Position numbers and translations under genes: made by a program. Source: Diphasiastrum complanatum (taxonomy: Eukaryota; Streptophyta; Lycopodiopsida; Lycopodiales; Lycopodiaceae). From it: a stretch of DNA of 64,000 nucleotides. Positions 33,633-46,443 of this stretch are shown piece by piece (the first letter of the stretch is position 1; every line of letters begins with the position of its first letter). The stretch spans positions 8,407,558-8,471,557 of the forward strand of contig CM055115.1 in assembly GCA_029204225.1 (NCBI GenBank), read 5' to 3'. Below the pieces are notes generated by a model. It did not search any database. It was given only the letters and a program-made list of their open reading frames with translations, and had not been told where the DNA came from.

Positions 33633-34740
33633 TTATGAATTATTCAATTCTTCATATAGTTTTTGAGCTAGCTCCAAGTTTTGTTGAGCTTCAATCAACA
33701 ACAAATCTTCTTTGGATTTTGTATATCGGTCAACTGGGAGGTTGCTGAATTCTTCTAGTTTAACAGGGAGTAATGTTCCATCGAACAACTCCTGAGTCAA
33801 CTTTGTATCTTTGTCTGAATCACTTCGTAGAGTGATTTCTTCAGAGTATTGAGATGAGAATCTAATAAAATTGCTTTTAACATAAAGATTCTGAATAAAG
33901 AATAATGTCTTTGCCGCAAAGGTACCAAACTGCCAAAATGAATATGTACAAAATTGCTTATATCTGAATGACTTCCTTCTATCCTGCAGATTATGTCGAA
34001 TCTCCGCAAAATATTCTTCAAGGTTTTGCTCCCAATCCACATATAGACTGAATAGTTCTGGATACGCCATATTAATGTTGATCAGCAACCCTGCGTCATC
34101 GAATGCGCCTAAATCCGCAATAGCTTTGGGTTTGTATAATTGAAACTGCAAATTTCGCTTCCAAAAATGTCACTTATTGTCTTTGTTCTGCAAAAATTGA
34201 AGTTATTTGATGCGAATGTATTCGAGAGCATACATAGCCGAAGAGCCTATGTATAACTCTGCTGACCCGAAAGGTAGGACTTTAAACTTTCCCTGGATTA
34301 TGCCCTAGCAGAGACATCCTTTCTGCTCAATAGAAAGCTGGGCCCATAACCAGAGAAAGTCTTCCTTCTCCCATGGTCGCTTCCAATCGTCGAAGGCGAT
34401 GCCATACAACATTGTAATTCAATGTTAAAAGTAGGTGGACACCATTTTCAGAAGCGTTCAGCAAATGTACGGAATCTGTCAGCACATACCTTCGAGCGAT
34501 TCCGCCGCATTCGCTTTGGCTGTGTAGATGCAGTTGCCAAGTCCTGAGTTTGCAACTCAGCAGCCAGCTTCTGATCTTCCGTTTGTTGTTGGAGATCTGA
34601 CAGCTCCTGTTCGAGCTTGTCAATCTTTGCGACTGCTTCCAGATACTCGGGATGGTCTGAGGCTCCGGTGCAGGCAGGCACAGATGGAATTTGTTGTATA
34701 AGGTCATCAATTCTGATGTAATTTTTTTTTTGTTCATTAT
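33633..34740 (-). pseudogene. Gag-like remnant of a gypsy-type element
   Basis: The longest frame (172 codons) contains AYPELFSLYVDWEQNLEEYF, like the start of plant Ty3 gag cores, followed by an acidic region. Upstream in another frame is a coiled-coil-like AKIDKLEQELSDLQQQTEDQ with a basic PKRMRRNRS patch. Protease, RT and integrase are absent between this gag and the 3' end at 33537, so the element looks internally deleted. The family assignment is inference. Confidence 0.45.
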
Positions 34741-35056
34741 GTATAGTTGGCTTTTGGAAGTTCTTAGTCTTGTATTGAGCTCTTCATGTTTGCTAGCTAT
34801 GGTAGATTAAGCTCTTTGTAATTGCGTGAATGGTAGCAAAACTCTTGGTTGGATCCTTGTCAAATTATTGTTGAGGTGCAATTTGCAAAGGTTTGCTACA
34901 ACTAGATTCAAAGAAAATTTGAGGAACCTAGCACTTTGGAGAAAGAGCTATCCAATTTGCTACAAATCCAACATATGCCTGTGAAGAATTGAAAAAGATT
35001 ATCTATGTTATATATAGGGGTCTTATGTTTTTTACATCAAGCATCTAGGTGTAGGA
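34741..35056. other. Unassigned spacer
   Basis: No gene or repeat recognised between the gag-like remnant and the copia LTR. Confidence 0.35.
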
Positions 35057-35716
35057 TGTTGATAGGAATAAATTTGGCATAGATGGCAAATTATGCATTT
35101 CCACTTGTAATGCCACTATTGAGCCAAAATAGAGTAAGAGGCTAAATACTTGCTAATTAGAGTGTAGACAAGTGTAAAGTTTTTGTTTGATGAATTCCAA
35201 GAGGTCCAATAGGATTTAGAGGTGGAACCTTGTGAGGTCCAATAGGAAATTGAGGTGTGCTTGAATATAGTCCAATAGAATTAAGAGGTGCATAGATCAA
35301 TGATCCAATAGGATCAAGAGGTGACAAAATATGGTCCAATCATAGTTAAGCATAGTGGTAGCTCGTGGACCTACTAGTATCATTGTACTCTTCATTTTGA
35401 ATGTAATTGACTTGGTGATTTCATGGATTTTGTGAGTTATTGGATTTCTAGCTTTCTCTCTCTACTCGAGAGCTCATGATGCATTTTCTCTCTCTACCCG
35501 AGGAGAGCAGCTTGTTTTTACTTAGATTATTTTTTGAATACTTCTCACACGTGTGAGTGAGAGTTGGAAGTGATTGAATGCATGTAGTAGTGTGTTTTTG
35601 CCATAGGATTCAAGATTGATCTTGAATCTCAATCTAGTCTTGATCTTGGTGCATCTACACACCTTAGGAGATCACAAGTACATGTAGTGGACAGTTCACA
35701 CGTGTGAAATTCAACA
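35057..35716 (+). mobile_element. Copia LTR, third LTR type
   Basis: TGTTGATAGG at one end and GAAATTCAACA at the other form a TGTTGA/TCAACA inverted end, 660 bases, followed at once by a primer-binding site. It contains CT-rich runs and two CACACGTGTGA palindromes (near 35546 and 35696). No partner LTR is found in the window. Confidence 0.75.
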
Positions 35717-35729
35717 TGGTATCAGAGCC
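35717..35729 (+). promoter_or_regulatory. Copia primer-binding site
   Basis: TGGTATCAGAGCC, complementary to initiator tRNA-Met, with no spacer after the LTR end. Confidence 0.9.
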
Positions 35730-36430
35730 TACCTAAGGTTACCATGCATTTTGATCCATCTAAGTGAAAAAATTTTCATCAATCTTGAGCTAGAAGTTGT
35801 CAAGGCCCATTTTCCTAGCTATCTTGTTCAATCTTGGATCAAAAGAGATCAAAAGGACATTGATTGTGTCTGACCTGGTACTGTACGGAATCAGGTGCTC
35901 AGACACGTGTGAGGAACATCCGATTTCAGTTTGGAAGTTCCCTCTCATGTTTGATCCATTTATCTTGCTTGATAGCTTGTTTTGAAGCTATTTTTGTCTA
36001 GTTTCTGTTGCAATCAGTTTCATTCCATTTGGTTGAGCCAATCAAAAGTTATAAGCTTTTGAATAGGGTTAGGTAGGGCACCTAGACCTGGGTGGACACA
36101 TTTGGTTTGGTCAAGAGATTGCTTGGTTGATCCAAAATCACAGTTGTATGCTTGCCAATCTCATCTATATGTGATCTAGGCACTGTTTTGAGATCTTAGC
36201 CATTTTGTTTCATGCAATATCATTGTATTTGAGTCAAATTTGGTTTCTTAGTGTATTTCACATGTGCTAAGAGTGTTAGATCCTAACTTTGCCTATACTC
36301 TATCATTTGATGTGAAATAGATCTTGTTTTAGAGAGATTTGAGTAGCTAGTGATAATCAATTCACAAATTGTTGTAAGATCTTTCATAGGAGGAGATAGT
36401 ACTCCATTATTGGATCCTATTGAAAGTGTG
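35730..36430 (+). other. Leader region of the copia element, truncated
   Basis: Sequence expected between primer site and gag. No gag motif can be seen before it meets the unrelated minus-strand gene remnant near 36430, so the element is cut here. Confidence 0.45.
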
Positions 36431-37556
36431 TAACAACATTTATTGTTCATCATTTGAGTTTTCTTCACTTCAAATGTCTTCAATGGGTTCATCCTTGTTG
36501 GAACCAAGTGAAAGATTGCCGCTTGTATTGTATGTTGTCCATCCACAACATAAAATTTTATCTGTACTGCCTTGTTCTTTAAAATTTTGCTGTCGAACAC
36601 CTCTACAAACTCCCCAGTTTTTGAATAAAATGGGATCACATCTACTGGGGGCAACTTCACCCCAATAGTGTTAAACAACAATCTCTGCAACGCAACAAAA
36701 TAATCTCCATTGAAAGGCCTACAGTTATATTGCACTGGGAGAAGCTCACACTTGGTTACATCAATTTGAATCTTAGTTTGTATACCCAGAGGATACAACT
36801 TCTTAAAGGCATCCAATCTCATATTTGTTTTTGCAAGTGCATCTTCATCGCATGATTTTGAGGCCTTTGATTTTTTTGAGACAACTTCAATCAAAACATC
36901 CTTCTTTTCTTTGACACCCTTTTTCCTGCTCTTTTGCTCTTTTTGTGAAGGTGGTTGAAAACTCCTAGGTGGAATTGCGTCCACTATTGTAACCACTAAA
37001 GTCATATTTGCAGGTGATTCATGGTGATTATGTCTCTCCGTAGCACTTGTCCCTTCCACTTCTTTAGTTCATTGTCTGGACTTTTTTTTTGGAACATTTC
37101 TTTCCGACCCAAGAAAACTAGGATAATTTTGAATTTTGCTTTTGGCCCTTCGAAAGCCTTCAAGTATCTCCTTGTGTGAATAGCCAATTCAATCCGTAGA
37201 AAGAGTTCAGATTTTTCTAAACGCTTGCTACCATCAGCGCGACATCATAATCAACGATACTAGCATAGATCTCAAAATATTTCTCATTCTTTTTAGTAAA
37301 TATTTTCAAAAATGCAGAACCACAATCATCCAATTCCTCTTGAATATCCACCACACATCCACAACTCGTAGTGTTTCCTGTATCAATCCAAAGCACAAAG
37401 AAAAATATGTCTAATTTAGAACCATTCTCAAAAACCTCAAAGTACCACTTATACTTATTGTCAAACTAAATTCTCGATGTCACTCATACTTATTGTCAAT
37501 CTTTACTAAATTCTCGATGTCACTCATAAGGGGAACAATTATTCCTGCAAATGATC
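36431..37556 (-). pseudogene. Decayed unrecognised gene with ParB/DGQHR-like motif
   Basis: Read on the minus strand in pieces: SDIENLVKID, KWYFEVFENGSKLDIFFFVL, FTKKNEKYFEIYASIVDYDV, then a frame change to ELAIHTRRYLKAFEGPKAKF, another to a basic Lys-rich stretch, and CRPFNGDYFVALQRLLFNTI, KLPPVDVIPFY and IKFYVVDGQHTIQAAIFHL. A VIPFY strand followed about 35 residues later by DGQHTxxAA is the signature pattern of ParB/Srx-fold and DGQHR proteins. That is a motif-level inference. At least three frame interruptions and a 40-base internal duplication (37455-37530) show decay. It is not a retroelement domain I know. Confidence 0.4.
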
Positions 37557-38935
37557 CATCACTGTAAAAATAGTAGTGTTAGAACTTCTTTCTGTTAAAG
37601 CTTCTGAAAATACGAAACAATAACTTCAACATTTTACTTACCAATAAACAATTTATAGCTAGAGCATTGCTCAACTTTCATGTCAATGTTGGAACACAAT
37701 TGGAAAAATTTTGTGCTACATTGAACATCAACAACATAATCTGTTGGCTAACTCGAGCAGTGCTCGAGTTAGAGGTAGAAGCAGATTGCCCACCATGTCG
37801 AAGTCGGACACTACTGGAAAGGAAGACAAGATTGACCCCCTCTTCCGCTCTCAAAATACGAAACAAATAAAGTTCAGTATTTTTATTTACCAATAAACAG
37901 TTTCTAGCTCGAGCATTGCTCGAGTTACATGTCAAATATGGAACACATTTGACGGATGGACAAATTTTGTGTTACATTGAACATCAACAACATAATATGC
38001 TGGCTATCTCGAGCCATGCTCGAGTTAGAGGGGAAAGCTAATTGAATCCACTTTCATAAAAGTGCAAATCTGTAGGTTTTCCATAGTGGTGAGTTCCAAA
38101 AAAAAATTTGAAAAAATTGCCTAACTCGAGTAGTGCTTGAGTTAGAAGTAGAAGCTAGTTTCCGGCCATTTCAAAGTCGGATCAAAATTGGTGCCTGGAC
38201 AAATCTTGAACATAATTTGGGCTAACTCGAGCAGTGCTAGAACATCATTGTAAAAATAAGACTGTTAGAACTTCTGTTAAAGCTTCTCAAAATACAAAAC
38301 CAATAAACTTCAATATTTTTACTTACCAATAAAGAGTTTATAACTTGAGCATTGCTCAAGTTACATGCCAAAGTTGGAACACAATTGTTGGATGGAGAAA
38401 TTTGTGCTACATTGAACATCAACAACATAATCTCTTGGCTAACTTGAGCAGTGCTCACTGGTTAGAGGTAGAAGGTGATTGCATATACTTTGATAAAAGT
38501 GCAAAAAAGTAATTTTACCATATCAGTGAATTCAGAAAAAAAAACTTCCTAAATTGGTGTCTTAACTCGAGCAGTGCTCGAGCTAGATGTAGAAGCTGGT
38601 TGCCCACCATGTCAAAGTGAAACACTCTTGGAAAGAAAGACAAGATTGACCATCTCTTCCGCTCTCAAAATACGAAACCAATAAAGTTTAGCATCTTCAC
38701 TTATCAATTAACAGTTTCTAAGTCGAGCATTGCTCGAGATACATGTCAAAGTTGGAATTTCAAATCAAGACAGGAACCCATAAATTTGTATCATTATAAA
38801 ACTCTTGCAACTTGAGTTAGTGCTCAAGTTCTAAAATGACTAGACTGTAGTACAAGCGTTCATATAGAGAGGGCAGAAGAAATGGCTAGAACTCGAGCAC
38901 TGCTTGAGTAGGCTGGATCTAATTTTTTTTAAGAC
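37557..38935. repeat. Dyad-bearing repeat, array 2
   Basis: The same CTCGAG-centred dyad as array 1 occurs about ten times (for example 37750, 37907, 38008, 38121, 38223, 38566, 38720), but the sequence between dyads is different: AATACGAAACCAATAAA, TTACATGTCAAAGTTGGAACAC and CTACATTGAACATCAACAACA. Periods are irregular, about 690-820 bases for the largest repeats. Confidence 0.8.
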
Positions 38936-40412
38936 TATAGTAAAGGTGTCCAAAAAAAAAGTATGCAATTTTTCCCCCAATTTTTCCCCCAATGTTCTAA
39001 TGACAACTTATTGACATGATAAAGAAATCATTCATTTGAATTTCTCATGAGTCATGACCATTAGTATTTCTGACTTTGTGTATTTCAAACCTAGTACTTC
39101 TGGGACTACATTAGGTAGTTTCATTGATTAGGGTTTAAAAGATATTTTTTTTTTTAAGGAAACAAAAAAAAATATTTAATAACACAACAATCTTTGTTCA
39201 AACTCCAAAAATTCAAGACTAGAGCAAATTTGATCACACAAAGAGTTGTTCATTTAAAGGCTAGTAGTTTGGTAATGGAACAACATCCTATTAGTAAATA
39301 CAAGGAGTCTATACACCACATTAGATTAGAGCAAAAATACAAAATCGGCTATGGCTACAATATGTCAAGTATCACCAAAAACGTTCAAGACAAACATTTT
39401 AAACAAATTGTTTAATATATTTGATGACATTAGTCATCAGATATGTTACTAGTAATACATGAGACTTCATATATTGTCTCATAACACACACATGACTTCA
39501 TAATTAATATGTGAAATATAGAAGAGCTCAAACATATGTGAGACATTTCAAATAATTATCAAAGGAAACTAGAATCATAGATATCAATGCTCACATATAT
39601 ATTCCCAAATGCATTTTTGTGTTTCCAAAACAAAATTGCATTGCAAAAGCTGTAAAAACACATGGCAAAATTATGTCTTATTTATGTTTTAATTAAGAAA
39701 TGACTGGGTATAAGACTTCTATGCCAAACTCTCACCTTGACTAAATTTGAATTTTGGTTCTCCCAATTTTAGACTACTAGAGACTAGAAACTAGTGACTT
39801 GCAAATTTTTTGAAACGTGGCTCTTGGAAGAGCTTAGATTAGACTAGAGATTAGCAATCTAGAGAGCAGAGATTATACTAGAGATTAGTAATCTAGTTGA
39901 ATTTCCCTCCAGGTTTTCACTAGCAAAGATTTGAGAATACGATTAGAGATTACGCTGCTCAGACAAGATTAGCAATAACAGATTACACAGGAACAACAAA
40001 AGCGACAAAATCATACAGGCACACAATCAGAGATTACGCTTCTAAGTCAGCATTAGCATTTACAATTCATTTAGGAAAAATGAAGCGACAAGTTCATATA
40101 GTCCATGCAGGTACAACGAAAGTGACAAGATCATACAGGTACAATAGTAGTGGCAATAGTAAGGTAGGCACATTTCCAAAGACTCCATACTCTTGCAAGC
40201 ATTGTCAAAATCGCCATTCAATCGCAATGTGTCTAAATGATCTCTTAGAAAACCTCTACCCCTTTGAATATTAGCGCATTGCTATATTGTATTCCTTGAA
40301 AACAATGTAGTCATAAATTAAATGTTTCACGAGTAGATATCCAAGGCGTTGAGGAATATCGCCTTGCTAGAGTTCACAATGCTAGAGAAATATCTGCAAT
40401 ATTCTGAAAACT

Positions 40413-40415
<3 letters not shown>
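38936..40415. other. AT-rich spacer
   Basis: Contains long A/T runs (39148-39180) and a short run of AGACTAGAGATTAGCAATCTAG-type inverted motifs at 39840-39900. A 64-codon frame at 40080-40274 has CKHCQNRHSIAMC, near but one residue short of a retroviral zinc knuckle. No gene can be supported. Confidence 0.4.

Positions 40416-40466
<51 letters not shown>
40416..40466. repeat. (AG)n microsatellite
   Basis: About 25 uninterrupted AG units immediately before the start of copy 2. Whether copy 1 also begins with it cannot be seen, as it lies outside the window. Confidence 0.95.
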
Positions 40467-40469
<3 letters not shown>

Positions 40470-40480
40470 TGTTAGGCTTG

Positions 40481-42150
40481 CTATAATTGCCAAGAGTGTA
40501 TAAGCTAGACAAAGTTGGTGTCTAACTTGAGCAGTGTTCGAGGCAGATGCATGCCATGATTCCATTGTATAGACATATTATTAGCAATTGCTTTTTGAGT
40601 TGTATAAAGTAGATTACAAATTTTCAAACTCGAGTAGTGCTCGAATTAGAGCTGTGCTCTGAAGCCTTTTGTAGACATATCATATTTGACTATTTTTCAG
40701 TTCTACATGTATTATATGAATCCTTTGTCAGGAGGGTATAATCTGGACAAAAGTTGGTGTCCAACTTGAGCATTGCTTCATTTGGAGATATTCTCTGAAG
40801 CCTTTGTAGACATATGATGTTGGATTGCATTTTTAGTTGTGTAGACCAGATTCCAAATTGTGGAAGTCGAGCAGTGCTCGAGTTAGGTTTGCCATGATTC
40901 CTTTGTCAAGCTTGCTATAATTGGTAGGAGTGTGTAATCTAGACAAAGTTGGTGTCTAGCTTGAGCAGTGCTCGAGTTAGATGTATGCCATGATTCCATT
41001 GTACAGACATCTCATATGCTATTGCTTTTTGAGCTCTATAAAGTAGATTTCAAATTGTCTAACTCGAGTTAGAGCTGTGCTCTGAAGCCTTTTGTAGACA
41101 TATGATATTTGATTGTCTTTTAGTTGAACAAGTATTAATACTATATCATGAGTGTATAATGTTGACAAAATTTGGTGTGCAACTCGAGCAGTGCTCAAGT
41201 TGGAGCTATGCTCTGAAGCCTGTGCAGACATATGATGTTGGATTGCATTTTTAGTTGTGTAGACTAGATTCCAAATTGTGGAACTCGAGAAGTGCTCGAG
41301 TTAGGTATGCAAACTAACATAATGGTAATGATCAATTCATAACAGAAGTTTGACCATGGTTCCTTTGTCAAGCTTGCTATAATTGCCAAGAGTGTATAAT
41401 CTGGACAAAATTTTGGTGTCCAACTCGAACAGTGCTCGAGTTCGAGGTATTCTCTGAAGCTTTGTAGACATATGATGTTGGATTGCATTTTTAGTTGTGT
41501 AGACTAGATTCCAAAAAAAATGAAGTCGAGTAGTGCTTGAATTAGATATGCTATGATTCTTTTGTCAGGCTTGCTATAATTGGCAGGATTGTATAATCTG
41601 GACAAAGTTGGTGTCTAACTTGAGCAGTGCTTGAGTTAGATGTATGCCATGATTCCATTGTACAGACATATCATATGCTATTTCTTTTTTTAGTTCTATA
41701 AAGCAGATTTCAATTTGTCTAACTCGAGCGGTTCTCGAATTAGAGCTATGCTCTAAAGCCTTTTGTAGACATATAATATTTGACTATTTTTTAGTGTACA
41801 AGTATTATATGAATCCTTTTCAAGAGGGTATAATCTGGACAAAATTTGGTGTCCAACTCGAGTTAGAGGTATGCTCTGAAGGCTTTGTAGACATATGTTG
41901 TAAGTTTGCTTTTTTTTAATTGTATAGACCAGATTCCAAATTGTCGAACTCGAGCAGTGCTATAATTGGTAGGAGTGTGTAATCTGGACAGAGTTGGTGT
42001 CTAATTTGAGCAGTGCTCGAGTTAGATGTATGCCATGATTCCATTGTACAGACATCTCATATGTTGTTGCTTTTTGAGTTCTATAAAGCAGATTTCAAAT
42101 TGTCTAACTCGAGCAGTTCTTGACTTAGAGCTATGCACTGAAGCCTTTTG
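40481..42150. repeat. Dyad-bearing minisatellite, array 1 (copy 2)
   Basis: Base 40481 matches base 1 and the arrays run in register. At 41060 one dyad has collapsed to a single CTCGAG, an 11-base loss between its two CTCGAG halves compared with base 583. Confidence 0.9.
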
Positions 42151-42800
42151 TAGATTTGACTAAGTTATGCCTAAGGGTTTTTATGATCCCAAAATCTGTT
42201 GTCGTTTAAATAGAATAGCATATATGACATAGCGTACTTATGACAAGGATGTGTGTACACTGTAAACATTGAATAGTACTGTATTGATAGATTTCTGCCA
42301 TCGTAGGACACTTAAGATTTCAATTCCAACAGTTTGTCCTTTCATGAATTGTATAACAGGGAGCAATCACAAATTTGAGTTTATTGAACTTCTGCCTTAA
42401 ACGATTGCAATTGATGATCATATGCCTATAGCTCGTAGTGATGAAATTATATTGTTCATGCTCTTTTTGATTGAAAGACACTTAACGAATTAACTTATCT
42501 TTTTGGCTTGTAAAACTTTGTGCCCGTTCAGATATATTCTAAGCAAAATGCTGACGCAATGGTAATACTACAAAGGAGACATAGTAAAGGCCACGAGCAT
42601 ATGAGACAGAGCAATCACAATTACAATTTTCTCTACCAAGTAAATTGTAGACCTCAATTATCTTGCCTTTCAAGAACATAAACAACGATAAAAGATGTTC
42701 TATTTTTGTCAGTTAATTTGATGCCATGTTACTCCTCAATATCCAGCTAGTAAATAATCTTGCGATAGTCATTCTAGATGTGCAACTAGTGAAGAATCAC

Positions 42801-43745
42801 TCAACAAAATTTCCTTACTGCAGAAATGAGTTTTGCCCTACCCGCGACTATGTCATCAAAAAGATCACGTACGGTGCACTCCAAACTTTCCAAACCACAG
42901 TTCAGACTGTTTAAGCTATGCCGAAGCTCCGTAACATCTGACAGTCGCAATTCCAACGAGCGCGGAACCTGTTCTCCTAATGACTGAAATTCAATGAAAA
43001 AATTATCCACATGAGCTTGCATGTTTCCAAATTCTCTTAGAAGAATTTTCTCTTTCGTTTCCTCACTGAACCGCAAGCCAATTTGCTCGATAAGCCTTTG
43101 ATGTTAATTAGACGTAGATTTACCCCATTCGCCCGTCAAACAAATGGCAATCAGTTTAGCGGAGTAAGAACTATCCATGTGAAGCAATCCAAACAGAAGA
43201 ATCATTGAAACGAAAGAAATTATGCTCTTCATGGGGTAAATTACTGCGCAAGGATCAAATTGCTTTGCATATCTGCTACCCAAATTCCAAAGCTCCTCCT
43301 CTGCCTCAAGTTTCATATCAACAAGTTGCTTGTTTGCTTGATGTATTCTGGACATCTCTCGTCGGCAATGATTTAGAGCCTGAACTATGGTATCATAGTC
43401 ATCCCCACCTGCTTGAAGAGCTTCAACCGCTATATGGACTACCCGCCTATAAATTTGCAATCTGGAAATACCCGTCATCAAAGCTTTATAAACATTCATA
43501 AGTCGCATTGTCTCATCCATCAGAGTACTAAAGCATTTTAATGGAAAAACAACCTTCTCCACTAGATCCAAAACGACTGCAAGAGAAGATCTGAGAATAT
43601 CCACAGCATACTGCATCCAGTCTACTGTGAAAAACTTATCTCCAATTGACTCTTCCAATTTTTGCAGACATGACGACAAATTGTCGTGAAATGACATATT
43701 GGCAGCACCATGACCGTGAGATCACAGCGAATTTACAAAAACCAT
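42801..43745 (-). pseudogene. BPS1/ROH1-like pseudogene, copy 2 left
   Basis: Same length as the intact gene but with Arg8 changed to a stop (CGA to TGA) and Ser214 changed to a stop (TCA to TAA), plus scattered substitutions (L-V, G-R). A start at Met17 would avoid the first stop, but the second still removes the final third. Promoter and GA leader (43746-44130) are retained. Confidence 0.9.
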
Positions 43746-44131
43746 GGCGGTGTTTCTTCAGGCAGAGTTAAGGAAGCAACCTTTGCCGTCGGGGTATTTT
43801 GCAGAAATCAAGGTAAGGCTACCGGCCTACCGCTGTACTTTCTGAAATAGCTTGAGAACGTTGTGAGACAAAAAAATTATGAAGTAAAATTCGCCTTGAG
43901 ATTGTCGACGAACCCAGCTACGGATTATCACTGACTCAGAGGTTCGAAGGAATTTATTGAGTTCCGTCCTCTGTCTCTTACATTCAACACGTCTGCATTC
44001 AAGTAAGCCTCTTCTTGGCAAATCGTTCGCGGTCTCACTCTCGCTCGCTCGCGCGCTCTCTCTCTCTCTCTCTCTCCCTCTCTCTCTCAATCAAATGTGT
44101 GGTGTTCTCTCTATCGATCTCTATTTATATG

Positions 44132-44819
44132 CTATTTGGACACCTTCAAAACCCTAGTCGCTACATAATAGGTAGTACCCTAGAACGTGTAAATGCATAC
44201 TGGACCCCTAAGAGGGCTAAAAAATGGGACCAAAAAACACTTTGGATACTAACACAACAAAGTGATCCAAGGGTGTTGCCTGGAATATGACTAGGTGATA
44301 GAATGCCATGATTAACCTCGGTACTCGTTATTTATTTAGCTAGGTCGGACTATGCATCGCATTTTCAAGTTGCACCGCATGCCAAAGTGCTATTTGTCTT
44401 TCAAAGAACAGCAAATATGTCAACAAGGTGAGGATGAGGGTCTTCAGCTAGAGCCTACACTACATCATGGGTGACTAGGAGGAGGCTATGCTAGACATCA
44501 CTAGTTGGCCTTTAGGTATCATGATTCAGCCCTATCTCCTCAGGCTTTACTATGAAGAATTTAGGATTTCACTTTTAGGTTGTTTACACGTTGCAGACTG
44601 ATAGATATTATAACAATTTGTGATTTGCTTTAATGAAATTTGGATAATGGAATTATAGAAGTTGGAACTACATGCCATTCATCGTTTATGTATGTACTAC
44701 GATTTCAGACTTGTCACTGTATTCTAATTATGGTAACAAGCATTACTTCCCCTCGCATCAGACAAGAATTCATTGCATTGAATAATGATCACTTAAATAA
44801 GAATAATGAGATTCTACTA
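44132..44819. other. Upstream region of copy 2 gene, ending at deletion joint
   Basis: Matches 3661-4351 and then stops. At 44819-44826 it joins LTR 1 sequence equal to 8034, so 3.7 kb holding the whole left-arm copia is absent, with about 7 bases of filler at the joint. Confidence 0.8.
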
Positions 44820-46443
44820 AATTACAGATAGTTATTAGTATCGCTTAGACTAATATCCACCTGGATTTCCAAGGGAAAGCCAGTGCTATCATGGACAAGC
44901 TTGATGGAGCCAATTACCATATGTAGAAATTTAAGATGAGAACTGTGCTAATGACTAAGGAATTGTATGACGTTGTTATAGGTGCAGAGGTAAGAAACAA
45001 AGCTGACGATGTTGCAATATCTCGATGGAAGCTGAAGGTCCTTTGAGTTAGAATTAAAGTAGAATCACTGTGTTACTGTACTGTGGGTCCTATCAGTGGA
45101 CGGGACATGCCTCCCGCCAACGGCAACCTGGGTCTTGCATGGGTTGCCTGAGTGAACAACTATATGTACAGTGTAATTTCATTTTGAGAAATACAGTTGC
45201 TATGTGAGCTTGCTGTGGAGAGTGTTTTCTGTCTGTGTTACTGTGTACCATGATCTGTGTTCCTGTTCAATGCAAATTCTAAGTTGGTATCAGAGCCGTA
45301 CAGGGAGTGTACACAGTACAACATCGTCGTTGAAGAGAGCTTCGGGAGAACTGTCTTCTAGTTCGGGGTTTACGGCGGGTTGAAGACGGAAATAGAAGCA
45401 CTGGTGCACGGTTTCTAGTTTCTAGAGGCTTGCTAAGCTTAGTAGAGGGACTATTAGCTTGTGCATAGCATGAAACAAGGAAAAATTTGCTGAAAATTTG
45501 ACAATTTTGAAGCCAGCTGAAAATTGAAACCGGGTTTGGGGTTACGATTTTTATACATAACTGGTGATTTCTTCATTGTTTGTGCACCATTTTGGATGTC
45601 GTAAGGACAGGAAGAAAGCTAATCACATTGTCAACCATCCATGGAGAGATTCTGAGGTTTATGTCAGAAATTTGTCTCCAGACAATTAACCTAGCAGATT
45701 TCGGTAAAAGGTGAAAAAAAAGCCACTTTGTCAAGTTGAGCTAAAATCACTGTTTCTCCACGGAATTTCTTGAGTGAACACTCTACAGACTTGGAATCAG
45801 TAGGGCGACCCTGTCCAGGCCTCAGATCGATCCAGAGGCGAGTTAGATCAAACAAAAATGAGTGTGGGGAGGCGCAGCCGCAGACAGGGAGGTCGCAGAC
45901 TGTTCGCGCATGGAACCAGGGTGAGAGCATAGCGTTTCTAAGTGGATAGTGTCTACAAGACTCTCCATTGGTGCACAGAAGTGTTCAGATCCATTGGATA
46001 GAGGAGTTACGAGATCGACGGCTCAGATTGTGCTACCTAGAAGGGATATCCACAGTTGGATCAGATTCAGCCATTGGATGGAGTCTGAAGGGTTGTTGAA
46101 GAGGGCCCTGAAGAAGTCAAGTGCATTTTAGCCTTCAACTTCATTAAAAATTTTCATACTGAAATTGGAGCTGGGTCCCTTCACAAGTGAAGAGTGGAGT
46201 TTCTTCAAGGTGAAGAAACAGTTCACAAACTAGAAAAGTCCCTATTTTTGGGTCCTTTGCCTGTTTTGACCCAAACGAAAGGCTATAACCTCCAAACGAA
46301 GGGCACCCAGACTGTACCTGCAAGTACGATATAGCAAAACAGAGTGATTGCAGCGGAGAAACTGTTCGGAGTACGCCAGAAGTGCAGGTCATTATTTTCA
46401 ACTTCTCATATCATTGTTGGCCTCGACATACTGTTTTTAGCCT

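Noticed and set aside
35157-35339. 60-codon frame with repeated GP/SPLxPIG
   Set aside because: It comes from short tandem AGAGGT/GGTCCAATAGGA repeats inside the copia LTR.
40080-40274. Possible retroviral zinc knuckle CKHCQNRHSIAMC
   Set aside because: Spacing is CX2CX3HX4C, one residue short, and no gag-like sequence surrounds it.
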